A stretch of 64,000 bases of DNA from Apodemus sylvaticus (GCF_947179515.1 NC_067472.1:164874761-164938760), one strand, 5' to 3'; shown: positions 52,034 to 63,488, counted from the first letter of the stretch. Made by a program: numbers and translations. Notes: a model not told the origin generated them from the sequence alone.

Positions 52034-53185
52034 CTTTGAAAGAAGAGGACGGTAGGTGTCTATGGTCAAAAGCAGCTGCACACAGTCTTGTCATTGTATC
52101 CAGAAACCATGCACGGGTACCTTGTGCACTTAGGGGGGAAAGAGTCCCTGAGGCTCTGTCACTACAGCCCTAGGAAAACTCGGCTGCTGATTCAGCCTAG
52201 GATCTCGTGGAGCCGGGAGAGAGCGTGTGAGGCTTAATGAATGCAAACTCATGGGAATCTATGAAGCAGAAGGAGCTGGTGAATAAAATCAGCTGTCAGA
52301 TGTATTCATGACAAGCTTCTGAATGTCAGCAATTATGCAAGCAGGTGTTCTATCAATGTCATGTAAACAGAGCTGACGAGTCCTTAGTGCACGCACTGTG
52401 GGCGAAACAGCTACAGACTGGAGAGAGCAGGCAAGCGTTGAGGGAGGGGTGGGGGGGAAGATGGAGGATGGAGAGAGGCTGCAGGAGTAGCAACACTATG
52501 GCTGCTATGGTTAAAGTCTGAACAGTGTCCGATTTCACCTTCAACACTGATGTCATCAGCGGTTTCCCACAAGACTGAGTAACACTCACTGACTCTTGGT
52601 GACTATAAAGGCCATCTTCTGTTGGACTCAGTGTGCTTTGAGGAGGGAGAACCTTCTGAATAGATGGCTTAAAATCTACCAACCAGAGAGTCCCTGTAAG
52701 CATGGCTGTTTATACATAAAGCATCTGTGCCTCAAGCTACCACAGCCCCTCCCGTGAGCCCCGTGCAGGGACTGGGTAGGTGGTCCTCCCCATTTTCAAA
52801 GAAGAATGAGTAGCAGTGCTAAATTTAGACAGAGCCCAGCACTGAACTTGATAGTTTTGATCCTGCATGGGCCCCATGAGACCATCGGCTAGGTTTCTGA
52901 AAATACATGACTTTTGTCTTTCAAGTCTAGTAGCATGGAGCTCAGGGCCCATCAGTCGCCGTGCTCATGACATGGCTCGCTGAGCTGAATCATGGGAGTT
53001 TTCCTACACGTGTGTTCCAGCTTATCACGTGTGGTGTGGTTGTCCTACCCTGGCTGCCACCTGCTTCAGATGTTTTTGGGGAGAACAGAGTTGTGAGGTG
53101 CTGAGCTTTTTGGCAGAGTCAGAGAAGCCAAGAAAGGGGCAGAGAAGAAAGCCGTCCACGGAGCCACCTTGTATGAGCAGGGGCC
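52034..53185. other. Repeat-poor intron just upstream of the 123-bp exon
   Basis: About 1.15 kb without a recognised repeat. Contains the polypyrimidine tract of the exon's acceptor. Confidence 0.45.
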
Positions 53186-53765
53186 AACACACACATGCAT
53201 GCGTGCGCACATACACACACATACATACACAGAGAACACATCTATGTACACAGACCCTACAATACCTACACACACAGATACACACACTACACAAACACTA
53301 TATATATATACACATCTACATATGCATACTACAAATACACATAGTACATACATACTACATACACTATATACATATACTCCATATACATACTACATATACA
53401 CATACACACACTAGTACACATACTACTCATACATTACATACACACACTATATACACACACACTCACATATACATCTACACACAGATCCTACATACCTACT
53501 ATACACACATACTCACATATACATCTATACACACAGACCCTACATACCTACACACACATACAAACCTTCTTACACATACTACATATACACAGTGCATATA
53601 CACACTATATACATATTCTACATATACATACTATATACATGTACATGCACACACATGCTACATATTGATACACTACAATACACACACTAGTACACATACT
53701 ACTCATATACACTGAATACACACACACTACACACATACATACACTACATACATAAATCTCTTTAT
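53186..53765. repeat. AC/ATAC-rich compound array, about 580 bp
   Basis: Almost only A, C and T on the plus strand. It has longer internal duplications: cacatatacatctacacaca at 53464 and again near 53514 (about 50 bp apart), and cactagtacacatactactc near 53408 and 53686. Most of it consists of cacat, tacat and atac words. Confidence 0.95.
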
Positions 53766-53867
53766 CTACTCAATCAAACCAAGTGTTTGTGGTTGTGCCA
53801 ACAAGGCAGAACAGACTGAACTTTTCACCCAGCAGTATGATTAAAGAAAAAAAAAAAGCAATCTGTA

Positions 53868-53945
53868 ACAACCCATTGAATTGTACACTTTAAAATGGTG
53901 TGTTCTATGGCACATGAATTATATATTAATGAAAACTAAAATAAG
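53868..53945 (+). mobile_element. Old L1 3'-end fragment
   Basis: attgaattgtacactttaaa followed by atggtgtgttctatggcaca and tgaattatatattaatg matches the common 3' end of ancient mammalian L1s. Confidence 0.6.
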
Positions 53946-54112
53946 AATCAATCACAGCCGTCGTTAAACAATCATTTGCATAACTGCCTTTTAATGCCTT
54001 TCTCTCAGTAGATGAGCTTCTTGAATGCAGGGTCTATTATTTTGTTCAAATCCATATCCCCAGCTCATTCCATTCTACATGTGTATTACATATTTCTTTG
54101 CTTGGATAAGTG

Positions 54113-54150
54113 AAGCGCGCGCGCATGCACGCGCGCACACACACACACAC

Positions 54151-54189
<39 letters not shown>

Positions 54190-54198
54190 CACACAGAC
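54113..54198. repeat. Alternating GC/CA purine-pyrimidine tract
   Basis: gcgcgcgcgcatgcacgcgc then about 30 CA units with CG steps. The alternation is almost unbroken for 75 bp. Confidence 0.95.
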
Positions 54199-54366
54199 AC
54201 ATGAAGGAATAAAGCACAGACTAACACCATAGAGGGCTGGGCAGACACACACTGGGATCCTGTGGAGGATAGGGTATCTTCCCGCCATCCGCAATGTTAA
54301 CAAACTCAACACCTAAGACACAAAGCAAGGCAGACTGAATGTCTGCCTGTTACTGTACCTAGGATC

Positions 54367-54401
54367 TGCCTGCCTGCCTGCCTGCCTGTCTGTCTGTCTG
54401 T
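54367..54401. repeat. (CTGC)n(CTGT)n microsatellite
   Basis: Five CTGC/TGCC units then four CTGT units. Confidence 0.95.
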
Positions 54402-54889
54402 ACCAGATGTAGCAAGCCAGGGTATAGCAGAGTGGGTGACTTGTATCCAAGGAGCAAAAGAGGGGCAAAGACCTCCACCCAAGGCACAGCATCTACCGAG
54501 GGCTGAACATTTAGAAAACGTTCTTGCCCAGAGAGTAAGGGAGCTCTTCAAAGCACATCCTCACGTCCCATTAACCAGGGCAGTTAATCTTGGTCTTAGC
54601 AAAGTCACCCTGCCAGTTAGATAAACACAATTTCTCTTTTCAACTGGGGAGATCTTGTCAAAGGACAAACACACTAATTTTAGCAGCATTCATTCCCTGC
54701 TGGATTTTTATTGCTGGGGAAACAATCCATACGGTTGGGCAATGACATGCACCTGGACAAGGGGAGGACAACCTTCCACCCCTCACCCCTGCTGAGGGAA
54801 GAGTGGGATGTCGGGACAGACAGACTATAGTCCGTGACCTACATTCACACCCACCCACACAAACACTGCATACACAATATGAAAAGAAT
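54402..54889. other. Unique intronic sequence
   Basis: No feature recognised. Confidence 0.4.
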
Positions 54890-55065
54890 TTTAAGGTTTT
54901 ATTATTTTATTAGTGTGCATGTATGAATATGATGTGTGTGTGTGTGTGTGCGTATGTGTGATGCACATGCTGTGCAGAGGTCAGAGGACTACTCTATGGA
55001 GTCACTTCCTTTCTTTATGCAGCAAGTGCTTTTACCCACAGGGCCACTGCTGTTCCTCTGCGTGT
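54890..55065 (-). mobile_element. B3A-type SINE relic with GT tract
   Basis: (GT)n at 54932-54952, gtgcagaggtcagaggacta, agcaagtgcttttacccaca. Confidence 0.6.
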
Positions 55066-55231
55066 ATTTCTAGTTTCTGCCTTTGCAAAGCCAACCCCAC
55101 ATGAGCACCTGGCTCTCTGAAAAAGCAGTCCCTGGTAGGTCCATCCAAAACCCTGGCCAAGGCTCAGAGTGGTCAATAGACTCATGTTCTGAGGGTTTAG
55201 GAAGACAGTGGGGAGAGTCATCTTGTCCTCT

Positions 55232-55305
55232 ACAGCTCTGTCTGAGGCTCACACAGGGTGGGGACATGACAGCTCTGTCTGAGGCTCACATAGGGTGGGG
55301 ACATG
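55232..55305. repeat. 37-bp tandem duplication
   Basis: acagctctgtctgaggctca followed by ca(c/t)agggtggggacatg starts at 55232 and 55269 with one difference, so it is a recent event. Confidence 0.95.
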
Positions 55306-55375
55306 AAGCGACTTGCTCAAGGTTACCAGCTAAGGAGACAGCTGATCCAGGGCTGAATCCCAGAGCCCCAGCACC
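55306..55375 (+). mobile_element. MIR fragment
   Basis: agcgacttgctcaaggttac, cagggctgaatcccagagc. Confidence 0.65.
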
Positions 55376-56059
55376 ACACCTGCCTCCTCCTTGGGGACAC
55401 AAACAATTATCACTGCTATCCAATGAGGAGCTGTGATACCTTCGTATCTGCCACACGGGTTCCTGCCTGCCCCGAAGGCTACCGAACAATTCCCACATTG
55501 CCTACCTGAGTTCTGCAGTGACAGGAATCAAGGGTCTTTGCTTCCACCTTCCAAAGCTTCCCAAGACCTCAAGAACAGGACCATCTTAATTAATATAGAT
55601 GATGTTCCCAAGTGTCTACATCCTAGGACAATTGTTATATGATCTCCTGGACATAGTGTCAGCACTAGGCTCTGTGCCAGCCTGGGGCTAGAGAGGTGAA
55701 AGACTCAGGTTCTGTCTGCTGAAACTCACAATTGCTGGGGAAACAGGCAAATAGTTCTACTCTCCAAACTGAGGGGTGTGACACAAAGGTTTAAAAGGCT
55801 GGAGGCTGAGGTGGGGTGTGGCAGCCGCAGGTGTCAGAGTGCTGGAGAAGCTGGTGCTGCAGGGGACACTGGGGTTTACCTAAAGATCAGGGAGGATAGT
55901 CAACTGCATGGGAGCCAAGGCGAAGCGCAGGGATGCAGATGGGGCTGGAGCTCTCCATGCAGACACACAGGAAGCTGAGGGCCAGGGCCCACTTCAGTTG
56001 CAAGGAGCACACTGGATTTTCCATACTGCCATCATTCCATACCCTATTTTTAACAAGAC
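55376..56059. other. Unique intronic sequence
   Basis: No feature recognised. Confidence 0.4.
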
Positions 56060-56132
56060 TTATTTATAGTTTTAAGGTTTTTATTCATTTTACATGCATG
56101 GGTATTCTACACACACACACACACACAATATA

Positions 56133-56227
<95 letters not shown>

Positions 56228-56375
56228 ATATGTGCATCATGTGCATGCCTGGTGCTGGGTCCCCTAGACTGGAGTTACAGATGTTCGTGAATCACCAGGA
56301 GGGTTCTGGGAATCAAATGCAGATCTTCTGGAAGAGCAGGCAGTGCTCTAAACTAGACCCACCCCTCTAGCCCCC
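56060..56375 (-). mobile_element. B3-type SINE containing a hexamer array
   Basis: ttttacatgcatgggtattc on the left and gtgcatgcctggtgctgggt, gactggagttacagatgttc and ggaagagcaggcagtgctct on the right. The CA/TATATG array lies inside. Confidence 0.8.
56113..56232. repeat. (CA)n(TATATG)n compound microsatellite
   Basis: Short CA run, then about 17 perfect TATATG/TATGTA hexamers. A stop-free frame of alternating I and C codons results, which is not coding. Confidence 0.95.
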
Positions 56376-56384
56376 TATTCATTT

Positions 56385-56560
56385 ATATTTTTAACTATGT
56401 CTATGCATGTGTGTCTATGTGGGTATGTGCACATGTATGCAGGTACCAAGCCAGAAGACCTCTTGAACTGGCATCAGAGGATGCTGTGAACCTCCTGATG
56501 TAGGCGCTGGGAACCAAACTCTGGTCCCTTGGAAGAGCAGTATACACATCTCTGGGCCTT
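56385..56560 (-). mobile_element. B3-type SINE
   Basis: gtgtgtctatgtgggtatgt, ggcgctgggaaccaaactct, cttggaagagcagtatacac. Confidence 0.75.
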
Positions 56561-56586
56561 CTCTTCTGCTCCTCGTGCACCAATGC

Positions 56587-56606
56587 TTTTTTTTTTTTTT
56601 TTTTTT
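56587..56606 (-). repeat. T20 tract (A-tail in minus sense)
   Basis: Could be the A-tail of a minus-strand retrocopy occupying about 56607-56800. I do not recognise a source gene, so this stays open. Confidence 0.5.
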
Positions 56607-56802
56607 GAATGAGCATTTTTCTCACCAATATACTCTGCTGCAGACTTTTCCAAAACACCATTTTCCATGCTGTCTGAGTCACCATGACTTTTAGGGAATG
56701 AGCAAACCTGCTGGGTGGTCCTAATATCCTTGTGGCACCAAAAAAACATTGCAAAAATGTATTTGTATAAATTTGACATTGCAAAGGCCATGGGCCAGCT
56801 AC

Positions 56803-56880
56803 CTTTCTTTCTTTTCTTTCTTCCTTCCTTCCTTCCTTCCTTCCTTCCTTCCTTCCTTCCTTCCTTCCTTCCTTCCCTTT
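56803..56880. repeat. (CTTT)n/(CTTC)n microsatellite
   Basis: TTTC units then about 13 TTCC units. Confidence 0.95.
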
Positions 56881-56998
56881 GGTTTTATTGTTGTTGTTGT
56901 TTTGCTTTTGTTGTTTTGTTTTCTGAGACAGGGTGTCTCTGTGTAGCCATGACTGTCCTGGACTGTACTCTGTCCAGGCTGGCCTCAAACTCACATTG
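56881..56998 (-). mobile_element. B1 SINE, truncated
   Basis: tctgagacagggtgtctctg, gtccaggctggcctcaaact. The reversed head is lost after about 56998. Confidence 0.85.
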
Positions 56999-57529
56999 GC
57001 TAAGGAGAAGGCTTTGGAATCAATCCCACAGCATCCACTGGAACAAACACTAGACAGAGTCCAAGGCTGGGTAAAGAGATCCTCCCCCTTCTTAAGTGCC
57101 GAGGTAATGCCTTAGAGCCAAGTGAAACTGTTGGAGTGACCTTCCGGGAAGGGGCATGCCCTTTCACCTCCAAAGTTCACAGATCAACCTAGACTGCCTC
57201 AGCATAGGGTCTTTCACCTGGTAGAGAGCTGGAGGTAGGGATGGGGAAGGAACCACAGGCAAGCGCTCGCTCCAGGCACTTAGAGCCTAGGGTGCAGCTA
57301 AAAGGAAAGAGCTCTCTGCTGCAAGAAATGAGAGCACAAGGTGGGGAGGGAAGGCACATCAGGCCGGGCAATTGCTTTTCTCCAAAGACTCATCAGCCCA
57401 ACTGCAAGCTTTTGGACACAGCTTTAGCTCAAAGTGAACACAGGCAAATGGGCATAGGTGAGATCCCTTGCCAACATCGACATGAATACACAAGCACGTA
57501 CATCAGCAGAAATGGTGTCGCACAAAGGC

Positions 57530-57572
<43 letters not shown>

Positions 57573-58925
57573 CTGATGGAGAGCCCCAGCCCCCACATTT
57601 TAGCAGCCAAACAACACGTGATTTCAAGGCACTCTGCAGGGTTTACAGCCCAGGGTGACATTGATTCTCTGAGTTTATTAGGATGTAAATTGAGTTCTGG
57701 ACAAACCTGTAAAAGGATCCTTTTAGTTTAGGGCCTCTTAGAAGTTAGCTGGATAAACCTCCCCCTGGGTCACAGAGGGACAAGAAGAATGCCAGCCTGG
57801 CAGGGCGGCCTAATCCCTTTGAAGGCGCCGAGGGTCTTTACCAAAGGTCTTTACCAAAGGTGGGCGGGCAGCTGCCGTGCCTGATTTAATACGATGCACG
57901 CGAAATGCAAAAATGAGATCTCAGAAAAAATAAAAGGGGCCAATTTTTCTGGGCCGATGTTAAAATGGCGGCACTCAAATTTATACAAATACATTTTTGC
58001 CTTCAGAACCCTTCTGCCCTGGAGTTTTAGTGCGGCACACTGACACAGCGTAGCGTGACAACGTGTCACTCAGCAAACACTATCATCCTCCTCTCAGTGT
58101 TTCTATCCTGCTCAGAGCATATTCTTATTTTTGAGGAAATGAAAGTCACCCCAGTTAAGGATACTAATGCATTACTTCCTGTGAGGGGTCCCCTAGACTG
58201 ACATAAAAGAAAACAAAACCAACAGCAGTTTCTGGGGAAAATACAAGGCCAGAGTTTCCCTGTGGTGACAGGACTAGAATTATGAATGACCCCAACTGGG
58301 CAACACACCTACACTCACACCCACATGTAAGGGCAGGGCCAGGGAGGAAAGCCCCCAGCTTTCATTTGTCTCTATAGGCAGACCTTCAACACACATCCAC
58401 GCTCTCTTCAGCCATTCGCTGGAACCCATCACCTCCTGGGGCTGAGGGATACAGGACACATTTCCTACCTTTCTGCTGTCCCCGGGACCGCTTGCTCCTC
58501 AGGACCTCACCAGGTCTCCAACATCTCTCCTTCCAGGAGGATGTAGGTGTTCTACTTCCATCCCTAGCTTCCTCCTCCAGCCACCTGCACCCACACTAAG
58601 CCGCCTCAGCTCTGAGCACCGGGCACATAACCCTAGCAAACAAACCTTGAAAGCTGTGAACTGTTCCTTTTGGGGAGGTTCTCAGCTCAAAGCACACTAG
58701 CTCCTTCCCTGGCTTTTCTGCAGTTCACATCCATCTCAGTCGTGGCTTGGTGGAAGGGTCTCTGGATGTAGAGCAGCAGGCAGGCAGGCAGGGCAGCCAC
58801 AGGACAAGTGAACCCAGGAGGTCTGCAGCCTGCGCTGGCTGGCCCTCGTCAACAGAGCCTGGCCCTCCAGGGAGCACTTGGAAGAGGTTGCCAAGCTAAT
58901 CAGATGAAGCCTCAGCAGGCCGCGG

Positions 58926-58927
<2 letters not shown>
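56999..58927. other. Repeat-poor block with CpG-retaining core
   Basis: Apart from the GT tract at 57531-57569 and a 13-bp doublet at 57834-57860, no repeat family is seen over 1.9 kb. 57785-58060 keeps many CpG (ggcgccg, tacgatgcacgcg, ggcggc, gtagcgtgacaacg). It may be a conserved regulatory element. Confidence 0.5.
57531..57569. repeat. (GT)n microsatellite
   Basis: About 19 GT units. Confidence 0.97.
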
Positions 58928-58995
<68 letters not shown>

Positions 58996-58998
58996 CGC
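58928..58998. repeat. (GA)n microsatellite
   Basis: About 30 GA units with two CG-containing interruptions at the right end. Confidence 0.97.
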
Positions 58999-59399
58999 AG
59001 CAGGGGAGAAAGACAGGCTGGAGTGGCTGTGCAATCACAGGGTCTCAGGCTCGAGACCCCAAACAAGTATCACAGAGTTAGGTCATCTCTACTGGTAAAA
59101 CCGGGTACAGAAGAGAGCAACCTGTAGGCAACACCGGGTATTAATTGGGATGTGGGGGTTGCAACAAATTAAGCTCCCTACAAGCTAGCAGGCTCAGCAC
59201 CCTCAGGCAGCCCAGGTGGCTGAGGTCGGACCTTACACTTCAGCTAGCTCCCCTGCAGACTCAAACACGAACAACAAAAGCAGTGATTTCTGCCCAGCAG
59301 GGGGTGTGGGGGGGATAGGTGAGGGTGGGTAGGGGTGGGTAGGGGAGGTACCAAACTGCAGACATAGTTTTTCTGTTACATCTACTTCTTGTCATGCCT
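58999..59399. other. Unique sequence with a G-rich tract at 59302-59350
   Basis: The tract gagggtgggtaggggtgggt then agggg has several GGG runs with short loops, a good G-quadruplex pattern. Confidence 0.6.
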
Positions 59400-59520
59400 T
59401 TATTGCTTGTTTATTTCTAGACTGGAGGGTCTTATTCTGTAGCCCAGGCTAGGCCCAAACTTGAGATCCTCCTGCCTTCAGCTCCTGGGTTCTAGGTTAT
59501 GGCTGTGCACCATTATGGAA
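59400..59520 (-). mobile_element. Diverged B1-type SINE
   Basis: tattctgtagcccaggctag, ttgagatcctcctgccttca. Confidence 0.65.
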
Positions 59521-59599
59521 AACATCATACCCTATGAATTCTTATGGCTTTGGGGTGGGGGTGGGGGCAGGTATTTTATGATATTTGCAATATTTCAGT

Positions 59600-59777
59600 A
59601 ACACTGTGCACAAAATCTTAAGTACTTGAGTGCTTGATTTGCAATGTATACATACATCCATGATAAAAGAGCCCATTACAGATGGCTGTGAGCCTCTATG
59701 TGGTTGCTGGGAATTGAACTCAGGACCTTTGGAAGAGCAGCCAGTACTCTTAACCACTGAGCTACCTCTTTGGCCCT
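59600..59777 (-). mobile_element. B2 SINE (older)
   Basis: cattacagatggctgtgagc, gttgctgggaattgaactca, ttaaccactgagctacctct. Confidence 0.92.
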
Positions 59778-60368
59778 ACACATAAAACCTTAAAAACAAA
59801 TTCAACCAGGAGTAGTTTCGAGGCCACTACCTAAAGCGGAAACTCCTGAAGTCAGCTTTCTTTGAAAGCAGAAGCCCAGTTTTACACGTTTGCAATCAGT
59901 GGCGTTGGCTCCCAGGCCTCCAGGCTTCATGCTTCATGGGGAAGGGTTCAGCATGACGGGGCTGTTGGGTGGTTGTGCTGTCCCTTCAGCTGGGCAACGG
60001 CATCTCCACTGTGAGACTCCCCTTTGTTTGAAGCAGGGGTGGAGGGAGGTGGGGGGAGGGTTAGGAGATGGGGTGGGGTAGGATGTAACAGTGGTATGGA
60101 GCAGCATTGTTATTCACTTGCTCCCCTGAATCAGGCACCCAGGTGACTCTGCCTCCCTCATCTTTGCATTGTCTTATTCGTACCATGCTCCCTGCAGAGT
60201 AAAGGATCCAAGAGGGGAGATGTCTGAGAGGTGTAAAGTGTGATACCCTGGTCTGTGCGTCTTCTGTAAAAGGCAGAAAACATGGATATAAACTCACATA
60301 TATACACAAGAACAGATATAAATGCCATATATAATACAAAGAAAATAATCTGGTTTATTCTTCTTCTA
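59778..60368. other. Unique intronic sequence
   Basis: G-rich at 60030-60085. Nothing else recognised. Confidence 0.4.
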
Positions 60369-60590
60369 TTTGTGTGTGTGTGTGTGTATATGCATGTGTG
60401 TGTATATGTGTGTGTGCATGTGTGTGTATGTGTGTATGTATGTGTATGTATGTCCGTGCATGTGTGTATATGTATGTGTGCATGTGTGTATGTGTGTATT
60501 GTGTGCATGTGTATGTGTGTATGTATGTGTATGTGTGTGTATATGTGTGTGTGTGGTGTATGTGTGTGTGTGTGTGTGTATGTGTGGGGG
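60369..60590. repeat. GT/TATG-rich compound array, about 220 bp
   Basis: GT units mixed with tatgtgtgtgcatg words. Ends in a G8 run at about 60585-60592. Confidence 0.95.
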
Positions 60591-60594
60591 GGGC

Positions 60595-60790
60595 AGATTA
60601 TGTGTGTGGCTGCTTTGCCTTCAGGACTACATGAGCATCGCATGTATGCCTTGTATCTCTCAGGGCCAGAGAGAGCGCCTGGAAGTGGAGTTAGAGATGG
60701 TTGTGAGTTGCCATATGAGGCTGGGAACTGAACCTGGGTCCTCTGCTAGAGGAATGTGTGCTCGTAACTACTGAGCCATCGCCCCAGCTC
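60595..60790 (-). mobile_element. B3-type SINE
   Basis: tggagttagagatggttgtg, gaggctgggaactgaacctg, ctactgagccatcgccccag. Confidence 0.82.
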
Positions 60791-60860
60791 CTCTCCTCCT
60801 TACATGCATGAGTTTGGGGACTGAACTCATGCTCACACAACAAGCTATTTCTCTGGCCCA

Positions 60861-61643
60861 AGAGTTTTAATTTTTGAAAAGCTAACGATGCTAACAAGAT
60901 GCATCCCTGGGTGGGCAGTAGAGCCAAGAAGTATAACCAGTGTCCTTAGCACCTCCTATCTAAACAAATGGGCATGTGTGAAATTTCATTGCGGTCCATG
61001 AGGACTCTGGTTTAAAATGGGAACTATTGCACATCCTTCTGAAGAAACACTACCAGCGTTGGAAAATGGGCAGGCAGCCCCGACCCCCATCCCCACCTCT
61101 GTATCTGGGATTTTGTCTTGACTGAATTCTCTTTATTGTGGTTAAACTGTTAGTGTGGATTGCAGCAAATATTTCTAGCACCAGCAGGAAGCTTTCTGTT
61201 CACCCTGTGAAAGATGAGACGTATCCTAGCACACAGGAGACTGCTCTCTAGACAAAGCCCCTTTAAGCTCTTTCTTGGCATGAAACATGCTGAACAGAGA
61301 CGCACTGATACCCAGGAAGTCTTGAAACTCAGATGCACTTAAATCACCAGGGATTCGGAGAAAAATACACTTTCCAGGGCCATGGCTTCTTGGCTGTCCT
61401 TAGCAGAGTTCAAATTAGATTTTATTTTATTTTTAAAAAGTACCTTGATTTTTCAGAGCATTTAAAAGTTTATAAGAAAGTTGTACAATCTTCCTCCTGT
61501 CAAAGTCTGGTCTACATTAATATTTTATGTGAATGTGGTGCATGTTTGCCACTAGCAAGCCCATTTCACTGACAGATAACTGATGCCTATCTTCACGTGA
61601 GCTCTTCTGTGTTTTTAAACTCTGCAAAAGTCATGCATACAGG
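60861..61643. other. Unique intronic sequence
   Basis: No feature recognised. Confidence 0.4.
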
Positions 61644-61825
61644 GGCTGGAAGGATGGCTCAGTGGTCAAGAGCACTAGCTGCTCTTCCAGAGGACCCAGG
61701 TTCAATTTCTAGCACCCATATGGTTCCAGGGGACCCAATACCTTCTTGTGGCTTCTGCAGGCATTAGGCTCAGACACATTTATCAGCAAAACACCTATAC
61801 ACATAAATCGAATTTAAAGAATAAG
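61644..61825 (+). mobile_element. B3-type SINE
   Basis: ggggctggaaggatggctca, agaggacccaggttcaattt, cagcaaaacacctatacaca. Confidence 0.9.
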
Positions 61826-62429
61826 AAAACAATCACATATCCTCTAGACTAGTGTCATAGAATATAATCCAACACTCTTTAAAAAAAAAAAGGCGGAACC
61901 CCAGGGCTCCTCCTGGTCACTGTTTTCACATAAATGCAATTAAAACAAGCACGTTGGTAACTCTGCCCTGGGAAGAACCTATCAGAAATGCCACCTCAAA
62001 TCCTGAAATCAGCAAGATGGGCCTCAGTTTCCCTAAGAATTAGTTGTCATGCTGTGACAAGAATGTCATGATAATTTAAAACATAAATCTTCAGTAACTT
62101 GTCCTGGCCTCCTCTGTGGCAAGAGGCAATGCCAACCATATTAATAGGACCCAGGCTGACGCTGCTCCAGCTCTGTCCTCCACCTCAGGTCTGAGCTTGG
62201 TAGAAATTATTTTAGAGCCTCAGGTCCCTTCTGAAATATCAGTTAACTAGTGGTTTAGACTGAGAGGCCTCTAGGCCCCTGGAACAGTGTACCTGGTGGA
62301 GATCCATCTGTCTGGTGAGCTCATGGCTGAGGAGTGTTAGCCACGATGACCTCAGAGCGCAGCAGACGACATGTGGCAGTCACAGGAGTATCCCAGTTTC
62401 TACCCTGTCAGAAGAATCCTCCCTGAGCT
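61826..62429. other. Unique intronic sequence
   Basis: A12 run near 61880. No gene recognised. Confidence 0.4.
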
Positions 62430-62700
62430 GGGAAGTGATTCAGTGGGTAAAGCCTAAGGACTTGAGTTATGACCCCACAGATCCGAATAAAAGCTGGACT
62501 TCAAAGGGTGAGCATCTGGAATCCCAGTACCACACCATGGGAAGAGGGAGGTAGAGACAGGAGATGCTCCAGATGCTTGTGGACTATCTATCTATCTGGG
62601 TAGCATAGCAACCAAGGGACCCTGCTCAAACCAGGTAGAAAATGGGACACCCAAAAGCTGTCCTCTGTCTTCTATATGCGCACACATTCCTGTCCACACC
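62430..62700 (+). repeat. Composite B3A/B1-type SINE relic
   Basis: gctgggaagtgattcagtgg, aggacttgagttatgacccc, atctggaatcccagtaccac and ctgtcctctgtcttctatat, with ctatctatctatct inside. Confidence 0.5.
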
Positions 62701-63486
62701 AAGTTCTCCCACAAGCACATCCAACACACTGAGATATGCTGGGTTAGCTTCTGGGATGGCTACACCTGTCGTTGCAAAGTGTCTGACCTGTTCCTCAACT
62801 CCTAAAGTGTCCCATGACACAAGTTCTTTTTACATCACAGCCAGAAACACATATGCTGGCTTTGAGACTTCTCTCTAGAAGACGACCAGAGCCTTTGAGG
62901 GCGGGATCAGACACCGAGCTCCCTGCTCTTCTGGCTTCAGCCGACAGGCCAGGGGAACTGCCTTTGCCTGTCTGACACCACGAATCGAGTGTCTGGCACC
63001 GCACTGGAGGCTCACACAAGCTCCACCTAGTCTTTATCAAGACCGCAACTGAGAGAAATGCCAAGGTATCCTGAGAACAGGCAGTGAGGGAGGCTGGCTT
63101 GTAACCAGGATGCGTCTCTTCTGCAGGTTGAGTCGCTGGGTAAAAATGGCCAGATTTCTGGCGGTTCCTGGGAGAGGGAGAGGCTGCAGAAAGGGCTGGC
63201 TAGAGGAGCGTTATATGTAGGCATTTGCTCTGGAAGTGGCCCGTGTTTAAGGCCATGGCATTCTTTTCAACACAAACTTCAGGCAGCTGCTGTTGAGGGG
63301 TGGGTGCCAGCCTGCATGCGGGGGACACAGGAATCTAGGTCCTTGACTTCACAACTGCTTGCATGGGCTCAACAAGGGTAAACACAGAGATAAGTACTAG
63401 AGAGGGCTTCTCAGAGGGGGAACCCCTCAAGAGACATCTTGGAAGTATTGGCAGGGAAGCCTTGGGCTGGAGAAGTTAGTGAGCAT

Positions 63487-63488
<2 letters not shown>
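62701..63488. other. Unique intronic sequence
   Basis: No feature recognised. Confidence 0.4.

Noticed and set aside
53029..53715. 228-aa plus-strand open frame rich in His, Thr and Tyr
   Set aside because: Generated by the AC/ATAC-rich array. Composition mirrors the repeat.
56401..56994. 197-aa minus-strand open frame
   Set aside because: Mixture of B1, CTTCC microsatellite, T20 tract and B3 sequence. No coherent domain.
60158..60774. Several 80-160-aa open frames rich in Cys/Val or His/Thr
   Set aside because: They translate the GT/CA compound array and the B3 next to it.
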